Below, in pieces: positions 33,258 through 45,378 of a stretch of DNA of 64,000 nucleotides; position 1 is the stretch's first letter, and each line of letters begins with the position of its first letter. The stretch covers positions 1 to 64,000 of the forward strand of contig JAJEKV010000104.1 in assembly GCA_021234155.1 (NCBI GenBank). The letters run 5' to 3'. Under the pieces are notes generated by a model. It saw only the letters and a program-made list of their open reading frames with translations, was not told where the DNA came from and made no database searches. The translations under genes were made by a program, and so were the position numbers. The DNA is from Isoetes taiwanensis (Eukaryota > Streptophyta > Lycopodiopsida > Isoetales > Isoetaceae).

Positions 33258-33565
33258 AAGTTGAAAGTTGTGGGACGTCCAACTATATCATTGCCACCAT
33301 AGGCAAAACCCGTGATTCCAAGTCCCGAGTTTTTGCAAAGACATTCAATGACATCTACTAGAGATGATCTCACCTCCCATGCAAAGGTTGCAGAGAATCT
33401 GGTCCGATTATTGCCCTCGAAGGTATAGCCACTAGCCCACGACCACAGACTGATAGTACCAACCATGTCCGAGGAATTTGTACCTCTAATTTCCCAGCTC
33501 CCAGCATTAGAATTCATTGTGAACTTGAAAGGTACGAGGAAAATGACACTAGAGCAAAGGGACAA
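33254..33565 (-). pseudogene. LINE ORF1-like tail just upstream of ORF2, copy A
   Basis: A 103-residue minus-strand ORF (opening MSLCSSVIFLVPFKFTMNSN) whose stop overlaps the ORF2 start in the tetranucleotide ATGA. This suits an ORF1/ORF2 junction. No zinc knuckle or RNA-binding domain is seen, so the LINE is probably 5'-truncated within ORF1 at about 33565. The identity is inferred from position only. Confidence 0.45.
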
Positions 33566-33569
33566 GAAT

Positions 33570-34470
33570 GTTTTAGGTCACAAAGTCCACCATGGATCAC
33601 TTCTCACCCCTGGAGCGGCCATGGACTTAGTAAACAAGATGAAGAAACCACTTTTTGCAATCTTTATGGATCTCACTAAAGCTTTCGACACAACAAGAAG
33701 GGGGAGTCCATGGAATAGGATGGAGAGGATAGGCGCGCCTCCGTGATACCAACAAGTAGTAGCGCAACTATATGAGAAGGTATAGGTACAACTATCATCC
33801 CCTCTTTCTAAGATATATGAAGAGAAGATAAAGAGCCGCATAGGTATTTCTTTTTCCAACCTTGTTCAGAATATTCATAGATGAGTTGGAAGCATAGATT
33901 GCAGACATCGAGGGTAGTGGAACATAAATCTATGGGTACATGGTAGCTCTGCTTTTATGCGTGGATGACGTAGTACTGCTCTCCAGGAATGAATGAGATG
34001 CTAAAAGCACCTAGATGTGTTAGCCTCATTTGTGACAAGATGCAAATGATAATGAACTTGAGTAAAACAAAGGTCTTGCTAATTGGCAGTCGCTCAATAG
34101 ATTTCACATTCATTTTTTAGAATGAGAAGGCAGAAGTCACCATGGAGTATAAAGTTCTAGGTCTAATTGCATATAAAAACTACAAATGGAATAGAGCAAT
34201 TGAGCACAGAATAGACAGTGGGCTAAAAGCCCCTTTTTCAATGAAAAAGAGATGTAAAAAGGCAAAAATTGTAGATTTTGGGCTCAGAAAAATATTGTAT
34301 AAAGTCCTTGTTTAGGTCGCGTTGCTGTACGGGTGTGAAATTTAGGAACCAGACTCATTTCTTAATATGTGAAATTGGGTGGAAAAGTTCAAAAGAAATT
34401 TCTTATGACATATACTAGAATTGCATGAGACTTTTTTGTGTTTGATCAACCCATATGGGCTCCTCAAACA
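33570..34470 (+). pseudogene. Old non-LTR reverse transcriptase relic, plus strand, copy A
   Basis: Plus-strand frames show FAIFMDLTKAFDTTRRG (RT block with catalytic Asp), a remnant of the second block (VDDVVLLS, from F/YADD), MNLSKTKVLLIG, MEYKVLGLIAYKNYKWN (usual 'f.YLG.....w') and VALLYGCEI (usual 'LLYG.EiW'). This is the order seen in CR1/Jockey/RTE-like non-LTR elements rather than the L1 type next door. Many stops; long dead. The younger minus-strand LINE appears to sit at or in it. Confidence 0.65.
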
Positions 34471-36745
34471 CATGCACACTTTAAGGAATAAATCTATATA
34501 AGAGTTATGAAATTTTAAATGTTGAGAGTTGGATTGTAAAGCTAACTCGAACTTCTACCACAATATTCAATGGCTGGGTCAAATTCCTTGATATAATCGC
34601 AACTTAAAGTACCCTTATTTTTTACATTCTATCATCTCGTGGAACTCGAACATCCAACAAAGAACATGATAAAAATGTCATTTTTAAATGAAAATAGACA
34701 TTAAGTATTATTCGTTTCTCAATTTTCATGTGTTTTGTTAAAAAAATGAAGTAGTTTTGAATTATCAAAATTAAGAACTCAGTCGGGTCTTATACAAAAT
34801 TTCCTAACATAGGCTTCTAATCATCATATCTTATCCATAATATTTAAAGTGGAATAGAAATTTCAAGGCATTCTCATTGAAACTTAATGCTAAATATAAT
34901 TCATTTTTCATGTGATTTCTTCAAAAGATGAAGTAGCTATAAATATTCAAAAATTTAGCACTTGCAGGATCCATGCGGGTCCTTATAATATTTCTGAAAC
35001 CCAGAATTCTAGGAACTATTTCTTAAAAATTACACCATAATCTCTTCCGGGAATACTTATGAAATATCCATAATCTCAAACCTTTTATTTTGGTGTGTTA
35101 TGGGACATCATGTTTTTTTTATTTGAAAAAGAAATAAAAAATAAAAAAACACTATGCTGAGCTGATCCATCTTGGCCAGCCCCTGCATGAGATGTTGAGC
35201 ACGAGCTCGGTACGGAGGTTGGGCTCATACATTCAAGAGATCATGGATCGCCGAGATCAGCTCGACCCTCGGGCACTTACCTGATACATGTATATATTTC
35301 TGTCTATATTTGTTTTTGTATTTGTACAGTTTGATAGCAAGCCTATTCCTGTCATGATTTTTCCCCTAAACAACCCTTTGGGGCGGGGGCCAAGCTGCAG
35401 CCTGCAAACTCCAATTCAAATTAGAAAGTCCCATTTTATTCATTGCCATCCTGGGCATTAGAGAAGTACTTCTACAATAACCTGCAGATGATGATCACAT
35501 CAGGTTCTCTTTTGCCCTCCCTAGTGCTTTTGCAGTTTTATTAGGGAAATGAAAGGCAAGATATATAGAGAGACTCTCCAAATACCGACAGTGGACCTTA
35601 TGAATTTTCCGCAGTTCCTTAATCTACACGGTTGTCTATGGTTCTGGCTCTTCAGATCTGAAGTGATATGCAACTTTCAACCATGCACTGCATTATTTTA
35701 GTGTGTCCTCGTCTTATTGATACTTTGAGATAAATTTAGAACTTCACAATCATAAAAAATTGAAAGATTACACAGAAACAAGGCACCTATAATTAATTTA
35801 TTTATCTTCTAGTATTGTTATCTGCTGTTGGATGAATTTTGATGAATCTAATCCATGCAAAAGCATGGGGAAACCACAGTGGAGCCTAAAAACTAGAACT
35901 TAACATAGCTAGGCAAGGAGATACCACTATGTCAGATAGCATTTGCTGGCAGAACTGCTGGGCAGAGGAAGCTTTCCTCCAAAATTGCAAAATAAAATGT
36001 ACGGCTTTTGAAAAATACACTTAAGTTACATTCAAATGTAGACAATCTAATCATCCTTTCATCACTCACCAAGATCTTTGGGGATCTATAGCAACAATAA
36101 TATATGCCAAAACTCTATAGCAACAATAATATATGCCAAAAATTTGAAGCTTATTGTTAAGCCCATCCAAATCAAAGGTAACCACCGAATACAAGTGAAA
36201 AAAATTCTGACAGGCATAGTGGTGGCATCGAAAGTGAGATTAAACGAGTTAAGGAATAGTTAACGGGGCATGATTCCGTGTGAGAATAAAAAGTTTCATA
36301 TTAATTACTCGAGAACCTATTATTTATTTGGTTGCATATGGGGCTAATTGTTTACATATTAAAGTCCCACTTGTTGGAGTATTGTGGCCATGGTAGGGAA
36401 CACCACTTTTTTGTGGGGACTGGGGTGCTCGTAGAATTTACATGTTACTTTGTAAGATCTAGAACGATAAGTTCAACCAAATATATTTACTCAAATGTAA
36501 GTTGTTTGAGGATGCTATTGTAATAAGAAAATGCAAAAATATTTATAATAACCAACCCTTCCAAGAATTTCAAAATCATAAATTTAGGGGGCAACCAATT
36601 AAAAATGAACTTCAATCTTTAGGCATATTAAAGGCCAATATTTTATAGAAACATGGTGGCAATCTACAATAATCAAGTAGGAAAAATTTATCACAAAGGC
36701 CACTCGTAGAGGAAATAGAGCTAAAGCTTCTAAAGTCATGCTTGC
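34471..36745. other. 2.3-kb AT-rich intergenic region, copy A
   Basis: No credible gene. Short ORFs only. A 38-bp direct duplication CTATAGCAACAATAATATATGCC occurs at about 36084 and 36115. A GC-richer patch at 35155-35280 and another at 35370-35400 differ from copy B mostly at CAG/CTG. Otherwise I see nothing in it. Confidence 0.5.
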
Positions 36746-37303
36746 TTAATAAAATGGGGGGTACACTAGAGTGGCATTAAGTTTAGTGATTGAATCAGGC
36801 AAGTTATATTCAACGTGAGTGATATTGGCCCAACCCCTTACTCCTCTAAAATAACCAGTTCCACCAATTACTGGAATTTCATAACCAGTAGCGACATCTC
36901 TGCCATGAAAAGAGATGGTGCCATTGTATTCCTCTGTTTCAAGCTCAGCAGTAAGAAGTTCTTGAGCATGAGGATAATCAGTGAAAGTTGTATCAGCAAT
37001 GATAACCATAGATTTAAGTCTACCCACTACTTTTGAGCTATCGGATTGCTCTTCAGTGAGCACAATATTCCCTACTCCAATTGTACCAAATTTGGTGGTA
37101 GTATCATAGTCATCATCTGAACTGGCCACTACTACTACCACTGTCTCATTGGGCTTTGTGATCTTCGTGTGCACATAAAATACTAAGGTGGATATCTTTG
37201 GGTTCTCTAAAACACTCTCAACATGGTAATCAAATGCCCTAGTATAATGTACTAGCATCACTAGAAAGATAAGTGTGCATAAAGCCGCTACCTTCATTGC
37301 CAT
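36746..37303 (-). CDS. Dirigent-like secreted protein, copy A, minus strand
   Basis: Intronless 185-residue ORF. Residues 1 to about 23 (MAMKVAALCTLIFLVMLVHY...) are a signal peptide. Then come the dirigent-family blocks: VFYVHTKI near the start, FGTIGVGNIVLTEE, VGRLKSMVIIAD, AELETEEYNGTISFHGRD, and VIGGTGYFRGVRGWA near the C-terminus ('VvGGTG.FR.arGya' in the family). Length and intronless structure are typical. Dirigent proteins act in the apoplast as beta-barrel trimers that steer coupling of phenoxy radicals in lignan and related synthesis; the substrate here is unknown. The gene is paired head to head with 37991-38505. Several N-x-S/T sites suggest glycosylation. The copy B version is frameshifted. 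Confidence 0.85.
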   Translation of the reverse strand: MAMKVAALCTLIFLVMLVHYTRAFDYHVESVLENPKISTLVFYVHTKITKPNETVVVVVASSDDDYDTTTKFGTIGVGNIVLTEEQSDSSKVVGRLKSMVIIADTTFTDYPHAQELLTAELETEEYNGTISFHGRDVATGYEIPVIGGTGYFRGVRGWANITHVEYNLPDSITKLNATLVYPPFY

Positions 37304-37990
37304 TTTCTTCTTATCTCAACTCATAGCAATCCCTTCATTAAATAGTAGACAGTCCCATGTCTAATGTTAGATGTGACCGTCCTACATCTTCTTGCGTGTA
37401 CTGGTTGAATACTCAGAGTAGATTTGGACTTATGTATATGGGCACAAGTTCTTCTTGTCTTCCACTCCCATTGGTCAATTATTTCTTGTCTTCCACTCCC
37501 ACTGGTCAAATATTTAGCATCAAACAGAGAAAAGTGTACATGTGCATACATAGTCTTACGTCATATTACAAATGTGGTAGGAGCCGTCAACAAATTCTTC
37601 TTGTCGTCCGCCTATATACCATGTGAAATTACATACGGTCAATGATACAATAAATCTCTATTAATAAGTACTATACATATCACTACCTATATATTGTTTT
37701 GTCTAACGGAATGCATGCTTTAAATATCCAAGGAAGTGTCCAAGTCCAAATGTTACACTAAAATGCACGTTTAAGTCCAAAAGTCTAAGTGTCAAATTGT
37801 AGAAGTACTTCCGCATATCGTATTGGCCAAGGCTTCCCTTTTGTACCGTAGGCTTTATCTAAAGAAATTTACTAACAAAAAATGTCAAATTGTATACGGA
37901 AGCCAAATTGGATAGCAATTGGAACTTCTATATGTTGGAATGAGTATATAAGGGAGGGCATGGAATGGAAGGAAATAAAAAAAAGGAAAG
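37304..37990. promoter_or_regulatory. Shared divergent promoter of the dirigent pair, copy A
   Basis: 687 bp between the two start codons. For the plus-strand gene TATATAA lies at 37945-37951, 40 bp before ATG 37991. For the minus-strand gene TATTTAA (reverse of 37338-37344) lies about 35-40 bp before its ATG. A tandem TTCTTGTCTTCCACTCCCA(T/C)TGGTCAA occurs at about 37450-37510 and includes GGTCAA, the reverse of a W-box core. Confidence 0.5.
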
Positions 37991-38505
37991 ATGGAAAGCA
38001 AAGCGCTAGCGTTAGTTACAATAATTGCAATACTAAGTGTGACTATGATGTTAGAGGGGCAGAGCTCAAGGTTCAAAATCTAGAGTTATATCTTCATCAT
38101 ACCTACAATGTAACAGCAGTTAGAGTGGCAGGCCCAAACGGAGATAAATCCAGTACTCAGTTTGGAAGTATATTTGTGATAGATGATGTAGTGAGAGAAG
38201 GGTCTTCAAACACTTCAACCCAACTTGGTAGAGCAAAGGGAATTGTAGCAGTCACTTCTCCGGACTTGAGCGATGCCTTCTATGCCTTCACCACGGTCTT
38301 GGAGATGTCTAATTACAATGCGACTCTTTCCTTCCAAGGCACTGATGCAGTTGATGAATTGGCTATTGTTGGAGGCACGAAATATTCTCGAGTTGCTATG
38401 GGCTATGCCCATTACACTACTATTCTTGAGGAATACCCCTACCGCACTATTTTGTTGAACTGTACTATTTTCCTTCCTATTACGGCCCCATATACTTCCT
38501 ATTGA
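37991..38505 (+). pseudogene. Dirigent-like protein, copy A, plus strand (one-base frameshift)
   Basis: Corresponds to the intact gene at 60861-61376. The start (MESKALALV) is kept. A run of G just before GCAGAGCTC has four bases here and five in copy B (60926-60930), throwing the signal peptide out of frame with the mature protein. The dirigent body is intact (FGSIFVIDDVVREG, LGRAKGIVAV, FTTVLEMSNYNATLSFQGTD, AIVGGTKYSRVAMGYAHY). A longer out-of-frame N-terminus (from 37882) has no signal peptide and starts upstream of the TATA box, so it is not credible. The lost base is in a homopolymer and may be an error. Confidence 0.7.
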
Positions 38506-38525
38506 GCCTTTGTATTTTGCTGTAT

Positions 38526-39264
38526 AATAATATGGCATTAACCCTTCAAGGCAGGGTTATCTAGACAATAATGATCTTGTTGTTCTATCTTTCTGTCTTG
38601 GGTGGTCCCCATGGACGATAAATATTAATTCAATTTATTTCAATTAACATGGCATTTATTATTTGCATATGTATGTTTTATGAATATTGAGAAAATTTGG
38701 TAAAGGTGTGATGAGAGACAATAGATTCACACTAAGGGGACCTTAAAATTTGCCTCTACACTTTGTGCATCTCAACTTTGAGTAATTTCAGGGCAACACT
38801 ATGATTACTTTTAGATATAGTTCAGCTTAATAAACATGATTGCATAGATCAATTAATTTTTTGGTGATAAGGAACCATATGATAGATAGATAGATAGGTA
38901 GGTAGGTAGGTTGAATTTCTATACAATTTATCCGTAAGATAGGCAGAATTTTAAAAATAGAACTTTTAGAGTGAGTTATCTTTATATTTGAAAAAAAAAA
39001 GAATTGCTCATAGAAAATATATCTTATCTAGTTGGTTGCTTTCCATTTTCCATTATTGCTCCACTATAGCTAATAAATGAATCATACATTTGGTTGGGGA
39101 TCTTCTCAATGCAGGCTAGATAAGCCCAATCCCAAAGGAGCAACTTCACTGGGTTCTTCATCTCCTAATTTCTATTGCCTCATATTTTGTGAAGACTTAT
39201 GCTTTTGTAAAGGCAACATTTCCATAAGATACTTTTTGCAAGTGCTAATGCAGTTTGCACATTG
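38526..39264. other. Spacer between duplicated copies, with GATA/GGTA microsatellite
   Basis: Sequence after copy A's homology ends (38525) and before the LINE poly-A of copy B. It contains a GATAGATAGATAGATAGGTAGGTAGGTAGG microsatellite (about 38881-38912) and a short ORF from 39077 of no known kind. No gene or element recognised. Confidence 0.5.
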
Positions 39265-41259
39265 TTTTTTTTTTTTTGAGGGTAAGAGTGTGTTTTTTGT
39301 TATTAATAATAATAATAAAGATCTGAGAGAGTCCCCAATTGGGACAAATAGGAAGCATTAGGGCTATTATACGGGTTCTCTATGCATCAATGATGTGTGT
39401 ACTAAGGGAAGTCCTATTTCCACAACAAAGATAATGGTAGAGAGACCTATTTCCCGCCCGGGTCGAGACCCTCGATTGCTTTCTCCACTAAACTCAGATT
39501 GTTCCACCATTAGATCTATCATGAAAGTCTAGGTCCTCAGAGCTCATCTAATGGCACTTAAAGTAGTTATAAAATCCTTCAATCTTACCAATTCTGTCCA
39601 ATCCCTTATTGTAACTCGTCCCCATCTTCCTATGGTGGGACAATGCCATTAAAACAACTTCCTTATTGAAAAGACTCTTAAGTTTCTCAATAGAGATGGA
39701 TTGCCCCCCCCAAAGTGACATCGCACCGATGTCTCCATATAATCCAGAGAGCCACGCTAACCAGGGAAGCATCAATACAATCTCTGTCCAAGATCATTAC
39801 AACGTTCGGCCACCCAAGTTGGTGTATATGTAGTCTCATAATAGGGCATACCCAATACCAAAATTCAATAATTTTTGGACAGAAGAAGAGATGTGAAAGA
39901 GATTCGCTAGCCTGGCACCCAAGAGGACATAGGTCTGTAGACACAATTCCTCTATGGACCAGCTTCACTTTAGTGTTGAGACCTCCTTGGAGAGCCTCCC
40001 ATCTAAAAAATTGTATTCTCCTAGAGCATAAGGTTTTCCAGGAGTTTGCTAAGAGGAGCTTAGCCGCTGATCCGTTCACTTGAAGCCTAGCCTCTGCTTT
40101 AAGAGGAGAGTCATCACAAAGGGCCCGATAGATACTTGCAACATTGTATGTCTCCTTACCTGCACAGAACCACTTTTTCTCAGGACCAGTAGCCCCTGAG
40201 AGGAGCTTAACATTATCTAGAATTTTTCGTAGTATCTTTCTATCTCCCTCCCCTGCTCTTTGCACTTTGAGTCTAAATTCCATCCACGAGATCCATCTAT
40301 CATGTTCCCAAAGATGCTGCAATTTTAAGATCCCATGGTCTCTCCATTTCTTAAAGATACGAGGATGAACTAATGCCAAGGGACGGCCATTCTCTTCCCA
40401 TACATGAATGTTCCAGAATAAACTGGTTTTCCCAGCCTCTTGAGGTACAGCCAAGGGGGAACATACTATTTGCACCTCCCTCCAAGCATGAAGAATACGC
40501 CTCATGATTGAGGAAGTGCCAGGGGCCACCTTAAAGTTACAGAAAGAGGCTCCTAATTCATCCCTAGGGAGAGATGGTTTACCTTGAATCTTGCACAGAT
40601 CAAACCAGTGCTTAACAAATGCCAAAGCAGGAGATGTACCCCCTTGTAAAACTCGCCAGACAAATCTGGCCGCCAGGGCTTGAGCCTGCGTAAAAGGATC
40701 CTTACATCCTATCCCTCCATCCCTTTTATCTCTACATAGCTCGGACCATGCAACGTTAGCCATACCCCCCCAGATGAATTTTCTAATGATAACCTGTATT
40801 TGATTATATATTCCTTTCTGGGCTACCAACACTGACGAGGAATATACGTGAGAGCTGGCCAGAACAACATTAGCAACTGTTACTCTTCCTGCTACAGACA
40901 ATCCTTTAGAAGACCATAACCCAACCTTCTTTCTAAGTTTGTCTAAAATAGGAGCCCAAAGGCCCTTCATACTATATGAGACAGAAAGGGGCAAACCCAA
41001 TAACTTAACTGTTTCCCCTGCAGCCACGACTGGGAAGCCCAATCCATTAGCAGGAGGGTCAATATCCCCCTCTAAAGCCCATAAAATGGTACACTTGGTG
41101 GCATTTAGCCCAGTGCCTGATATAACCTCAAAAGCAATCAATATCTCACGAAAGGAATGAAAGCTACCATCGTCATACCTGAGGAACATAAAGGTGTCAT
41201 CCGCATATTGCATGATTGTGAGTTTTTCTGCTTGACTCGGTATAACCAGACCACTTATG
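39265..41259 (-). pseudogene. LINE 3' half (RT second half, zf-RVT, tail, poly-A), copy B
   Basis: The minus strand reads from the transposon junction (41259) as ISGLVIPSQAEKLTIMQYADDT, then RT thumb, the long linker, and the zf-RVT region (RRIQFFRWEALQGGLN; CPLGCQASESLSHLFFCP). The continuous ORF runs 41318-39687, but its first 20 or so residues come from the transposon end. A run of Cs near 39703-39710 shifts the frame just before the end; the C-terminus continues in another frame (to about 39548). The poly-A tail appears as a run of 13 T at 39265-39277. Together with 54072-56441 this is an essentially whole ORF2. Confidence 0.9.
40285..40289. other. Empty integration site for the gypsy element in copy B
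   Basis: CACGA occurs once here, within TTCCATCCACGAGATCC. In copy A the same five bases flank the 14.7-kb gypsy element on both sides (3005-3009 and 17755-17759). Confidence 0.9.
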
Positions 41260-41457
41260 GGTCCTCGCACGTTACGGCGTCTCATAATTAGTGTCCTTTT
41301 GTCCACCCAAATTAGCACTATTTTTTAGTATTATGGGAAGAGGGAAATTCAAAATTAACGAGAATATCGGGGGGTGGTTGATTCCCCCTTTCTCGAGGGA
41401 GAGAGATCTCGTTTCTTTCTTTCCATCCATTTTTTGTTCAGGCTTCTTGTGATCCAA

Positions 41458-44400
41458 GGACTAATGACGAAGACAGGAGGCGGAAATGGCGTTTGCAGAA
41501 GCAACGACAAAGCAAGCAAGATGAGGCAACAATTGTCAAATGAAATTTTAGATTGGAGTATTGAGCACTCAAAAAAGCAATTGCAACATGCAGCCTCCAT
41601 AATCACGAAAACGTTTTTGGATTTGACGGGTTCGATGTCTCTGCACTTAAAAAAGAAGTATGGCATCTAGCGGAGAACAGCAAAGTTATGCAGGTTGCAG
41701 TGTCTGATAAGGAAAAGATTGTTCATAGTGAAATTGTCGGTAGCATCCAAGAAACCATACAGCACGTGAAAGGAGTGGAGTCCAATGACAAATTAGCAAG
41801 CAAAAAAAGCAAAGATTAGTCATGGCACTTGGGAAGGTCGGGCATGGAAGCAAAAGATTAGCCGCCAAGGCTTTGGGAATTCATCCAAGGAATTGTTCCA
41901 GAGCTAAGAAGCACCGTGTTGCAATTAGTCATAAAAACGCATTGTGAGCTCTTGGGGGAAGGAAGAAGAGAAAGGATTCCCTGAACCAAGAAGTGATTGA
42001 AAAGTTGTGGATTATTGGACAAACTACACCAGAGTTTCACCTAACTTCAAGGACGTTAGATCTGGTAGAGGAAAACATCCTAAGCATCCAACACATTACC
42101 TTGATGTGAGCGGGTATACTATCGTAGATCAGTTTTTACTAAGTCTTTTTTTCACGTTTACTAATACTAATATTTTTATAAGTTTTGAAGTATTGATTCT
42201 AATATGATCGCTAATGGAATTAATGCGACGTTCTTCTCGTGGTAGCAAGTCTTAGTGCTATTGATGGTTGATAATGGATCATTTCTTGATATAGTGCTAA
42301 GGTTTCTCACCTTTATAATGTTGGTGCCACGTTTAGTAATTGTGTTGATGTTAGTGCCACTGTTAGTGATTTTGTAAATGACAGTGCTAATATTAGTATT
42401 TTCGTTAATGTTGTTCCACTGTTAGTAATTTTGTCATTGTTAGCACTAAACTTAAACTTTAGTTTGAAGACTAACTAACTACCACTCTGATTAGCAATGC
42501 TTTCATCTCAATGTCCTAGCACTGGTTAGTGGTTTGGTTTGCTAAGGGTTATGTTGTAATGCTAATGGAATCAGTAATTAGTTCTAATTTGCTATTCATT
42601 AGCAGTTGCTTTTTCTAGTGGTATTAGCATTAGCATTTACTAAGTAGTTTTCTATTCTTATTCGCATGTAATTCTTCACTAGTTTCAAGCAAGACAATCC
42701 GGATGTTCAAATTAAGCGAGAGAGCCTTCGAGAAATTAAAGCCTTACTTTGTTGTAAAGCTATCTGAATTCAATACTGTTTGTTGCGTCTATCATGAGAG
42801 GATGTCAATCTTTGAGGGAAGGGGTGAAGAACATGAGGAAAAAGTCCATGGTGCACGGTGTGCATTGCACTGTGATTGCAAGATATGTGACCACCACCGG
42901 CAAGCCAAGTAGGGTGCAATGCAAAGAAGACATGTTTGGCGATCTACTTGGTGACATGTGGAGAAGCATGGTTTGCCCAAAGCCCGAAGGTGAGGAGTGG
43001 CACAATGAAGCATGCTTGTCGGGAACCCGCAAACAAATGTGGTGTGGACAAAATGGAAAGGTGTCTAAAAGAAGAAACAAAGGACGATTACCTCAAAAAT
43101 CACTTGGGAGAACATAGACTACATTGAAATTAGTAAGGATAAAAATGGCAAACCCAAAAAAGAATTGAGCATCAATATTTCTGAGACTTCTCCCAATGTT
43201 TTGATGGAAACCTTCGGATCTAAAGCAAAGGAGTTTGTGACACATAATTTCAGGTATAAATGGCGACAAGCCATGTTTAGACAACTACTTGAACATGTTT
43301 CTTGATGATACTATTGTATCGGTGGTTGACTTTTGCAGAGAATTACTCTTTCAAGGAGCGAGAATGAAGTCCGGTCAAGCATTGGCATAACGAAAGCGAG
43401 ATCACTATTCTTGTGCACCTCACATATAGAAGGGATCCTGAGACACAAGAAATGATCAAGGAAGAACATTTTTATATATCTGATGACAAAAACATGATTC
43501 TTTGTTTGTGCAGCATTGCTTTCTCTTACACAATCATTGGATGCAAGAGAAGGAAATCACTTTGAAGAAGCATTATGTCTTCCCAGATGGTGCAGCCTCA
43601 CAATTCAAAGGTAAAAAATCATTTTACTTTGATGCTAGATTCAAATCTTTAACACGTTTAGACATGATGTGGAACTTTTGGTGCTCTGGCCATGGGAAGG
43701 GAGAACATGATGGTGCAGGAGCAGTAATAAAGAGGGCTTTGAGAGTAGCACAGTTGAAGGGCAGCAAGATGACCAATGCACACGAGATGGTGGAATGGCT
43801 AAAGCAGTACATGTCAACAGCAGCACCCACAACATATAAAAAGAAGATTCAAACTGTAAGTAGAACTTTTTGGGAGGTTGAAATAGGACAAGTGGACAGA
43901 AAAAATCAGTGGGAAGCACGTCCTATTGAAGGATCTAGAAACCTTCATTGTTTCCATGGGTGTTCAAATCACATGACACATTTACAGGTCAAAAACCTCT
44001 ATTGCTTTTGCACATATTGTTTAGATTTGAATTGGGAATCTTGCCCCAATGTATCATATACTAAGAAGTTTGAACTAGTTGTGGTACAGCCCATCAAAGC
44101 TATTGTTGAAGAAGAAGTACATGATGAAGGAGAAGAAGCATATATTGGCAGCGCTGACTTATGTAGCATGCAAGTATCTATAGGTGATGTCTTTGCAGTG
44201 GTGGCTCCAAATAACAATCACGAGAATGTGAAATTCTACCTTATCCTATGTACCAAAGCTAAGTACTTGGTGTTATAAGACTTTGTAGATATGCAAGGGC
44301 AGAAGTTTGTGAAAGGGGATGAGGTCATAGAAGGGACATACTATGAGAAGTTGGTGAATTGTAAATCCAGCTACAAGTTTTGTAGAGGAAATAAAGCAAT

Positions 44401-44539
44401 TGTTTATGCCACTCAAGTTGCAAAGAACAAAGTCAGGTTGGTTCAAGCAAAGCACGTTGTTAAGCGGGGAGTGGTTTACACTCTAAGTGCCAAAGAAGAA
44501 GAAGATATTCTAGAGAGGCTTCCCACGTTGTTGGAATAG
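41458..44539 (+). pseudogene. Transposase-like gene, copy B (spliced, more frameshifts)
   Basis: Same gene as 18890-21966. The intron starts at 42114 and ends near 42669 with a garbled acceptor (TTCGCATGT in place of TTCTGCAGACAG). Between 42100 and 43430 nearly every difference from copy A falls on a CAG or CTG of copy A. From 43440 to 44540 the two copies agree closely, including YVFPDGAASQFK, GHGKGEHDGAGAVIKR, the shared frame change (A-run 43488-43492) and the shared in-frame TAA before DFVDMQGQKF. Here WLKQYMSTAAPTT replaces WLKQRHVNKEDPQ, and HMTHLQVKNLYCFC replaces HMTHFTCRKPLCFC; copy B looks the more natural of the two at these points. Confidence 0.65.
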
Positions 44540-44689
44540 TGGAAAGAGCAATTGTATAAAGGGTACTGTATATGTACTTTTATGAATATAAAGAAGTTTC
44601 TGTTTTGCATTTTCATTTTTTATGCTTGATTCTGCTTAGTAAATTTGTACTTTCGAATGTTGAATGAATTCCAAGTTAAAAGCGAATTA

Positions 44690-45280
44690 GAAATTTACAC
44701 AAGGCCCAAATTTACACAAGACACAAAGCCATTACAATTAAAGGCAATCGAGGGCTGGATTAAACAAAAGGCACAAGGCACGGATTACGGTTTAAAGCGA
44801 GAAAATACCGAATACTTCAAAAAGCGAGAAAATACCAGATTCAAAAGGCACAAGGCCATCATATATTCAAAAAGGCACTAAGGCCATCATATATTACAAA
44901 GAGGCACAAGGCCATTACAATTAAAGGCACCGAGAGGCTGGATTAAACAAAAGGCACAAGGCACGGATTCTGATTTAAAGCGAGAAAATACCGAGAATAC
45001 TTCAAAAGCGAGAAGATACTCAGATTCAAAAGGCACAAGGCCATAATATATTCAAAAAGGCACTAAGGCCATCATATATTACATCATATATTCAAAGAGG
45101 CACAAGGCCATTACAACCAAAGGCACTAAGGCCTGTTTCACAAGGGGGTGAGATCAACAAGGGGGTGAGATCAAATGAAGGCACTAAGGCCTATATACCA
45201 TCTGTTTTTTAAAAAAAAATACAAAGGCACAAAAGGCCTGTAGATGAACTTGATCAAAAAAAAAAAAAAAAAAAAAAAAG
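44690..45280 (+). repeat. GGCACAAGGCC tandem array and poly-A run, copy B
   Basis: Same array as 22080-22690, with GGCACAAGGC(C/A) units and the doubled AAAATACC-GAATACTTC block. It ends in a run of about 24 A (45257-45280). Confidence 0.8.
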
Positions 45281-45378
45281 GTGGCACGACCCGGGACTTC
45301 AAGCTTCATCGTAAGAAAAAGTAAAGAAAAAATTAGTTTAGAATCTGTAAAAGAAAGCAAAAATTGAATGCATGCATG

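Noticed and set aside
37882-37990. Longer N-terminus for the copy A plus-strand dirigent ORF
   Set aside because: It starts upstream of the TATA box, lacks a signal peptide and exists only because of a one-base frameshift; copy B shows the normal start.
41260-41318. N-terminal 20 residues of the 543-residue LINE ORF in copy B
   Set aside because: They are encoded by the transposon terminal repeat, not by the LINE.
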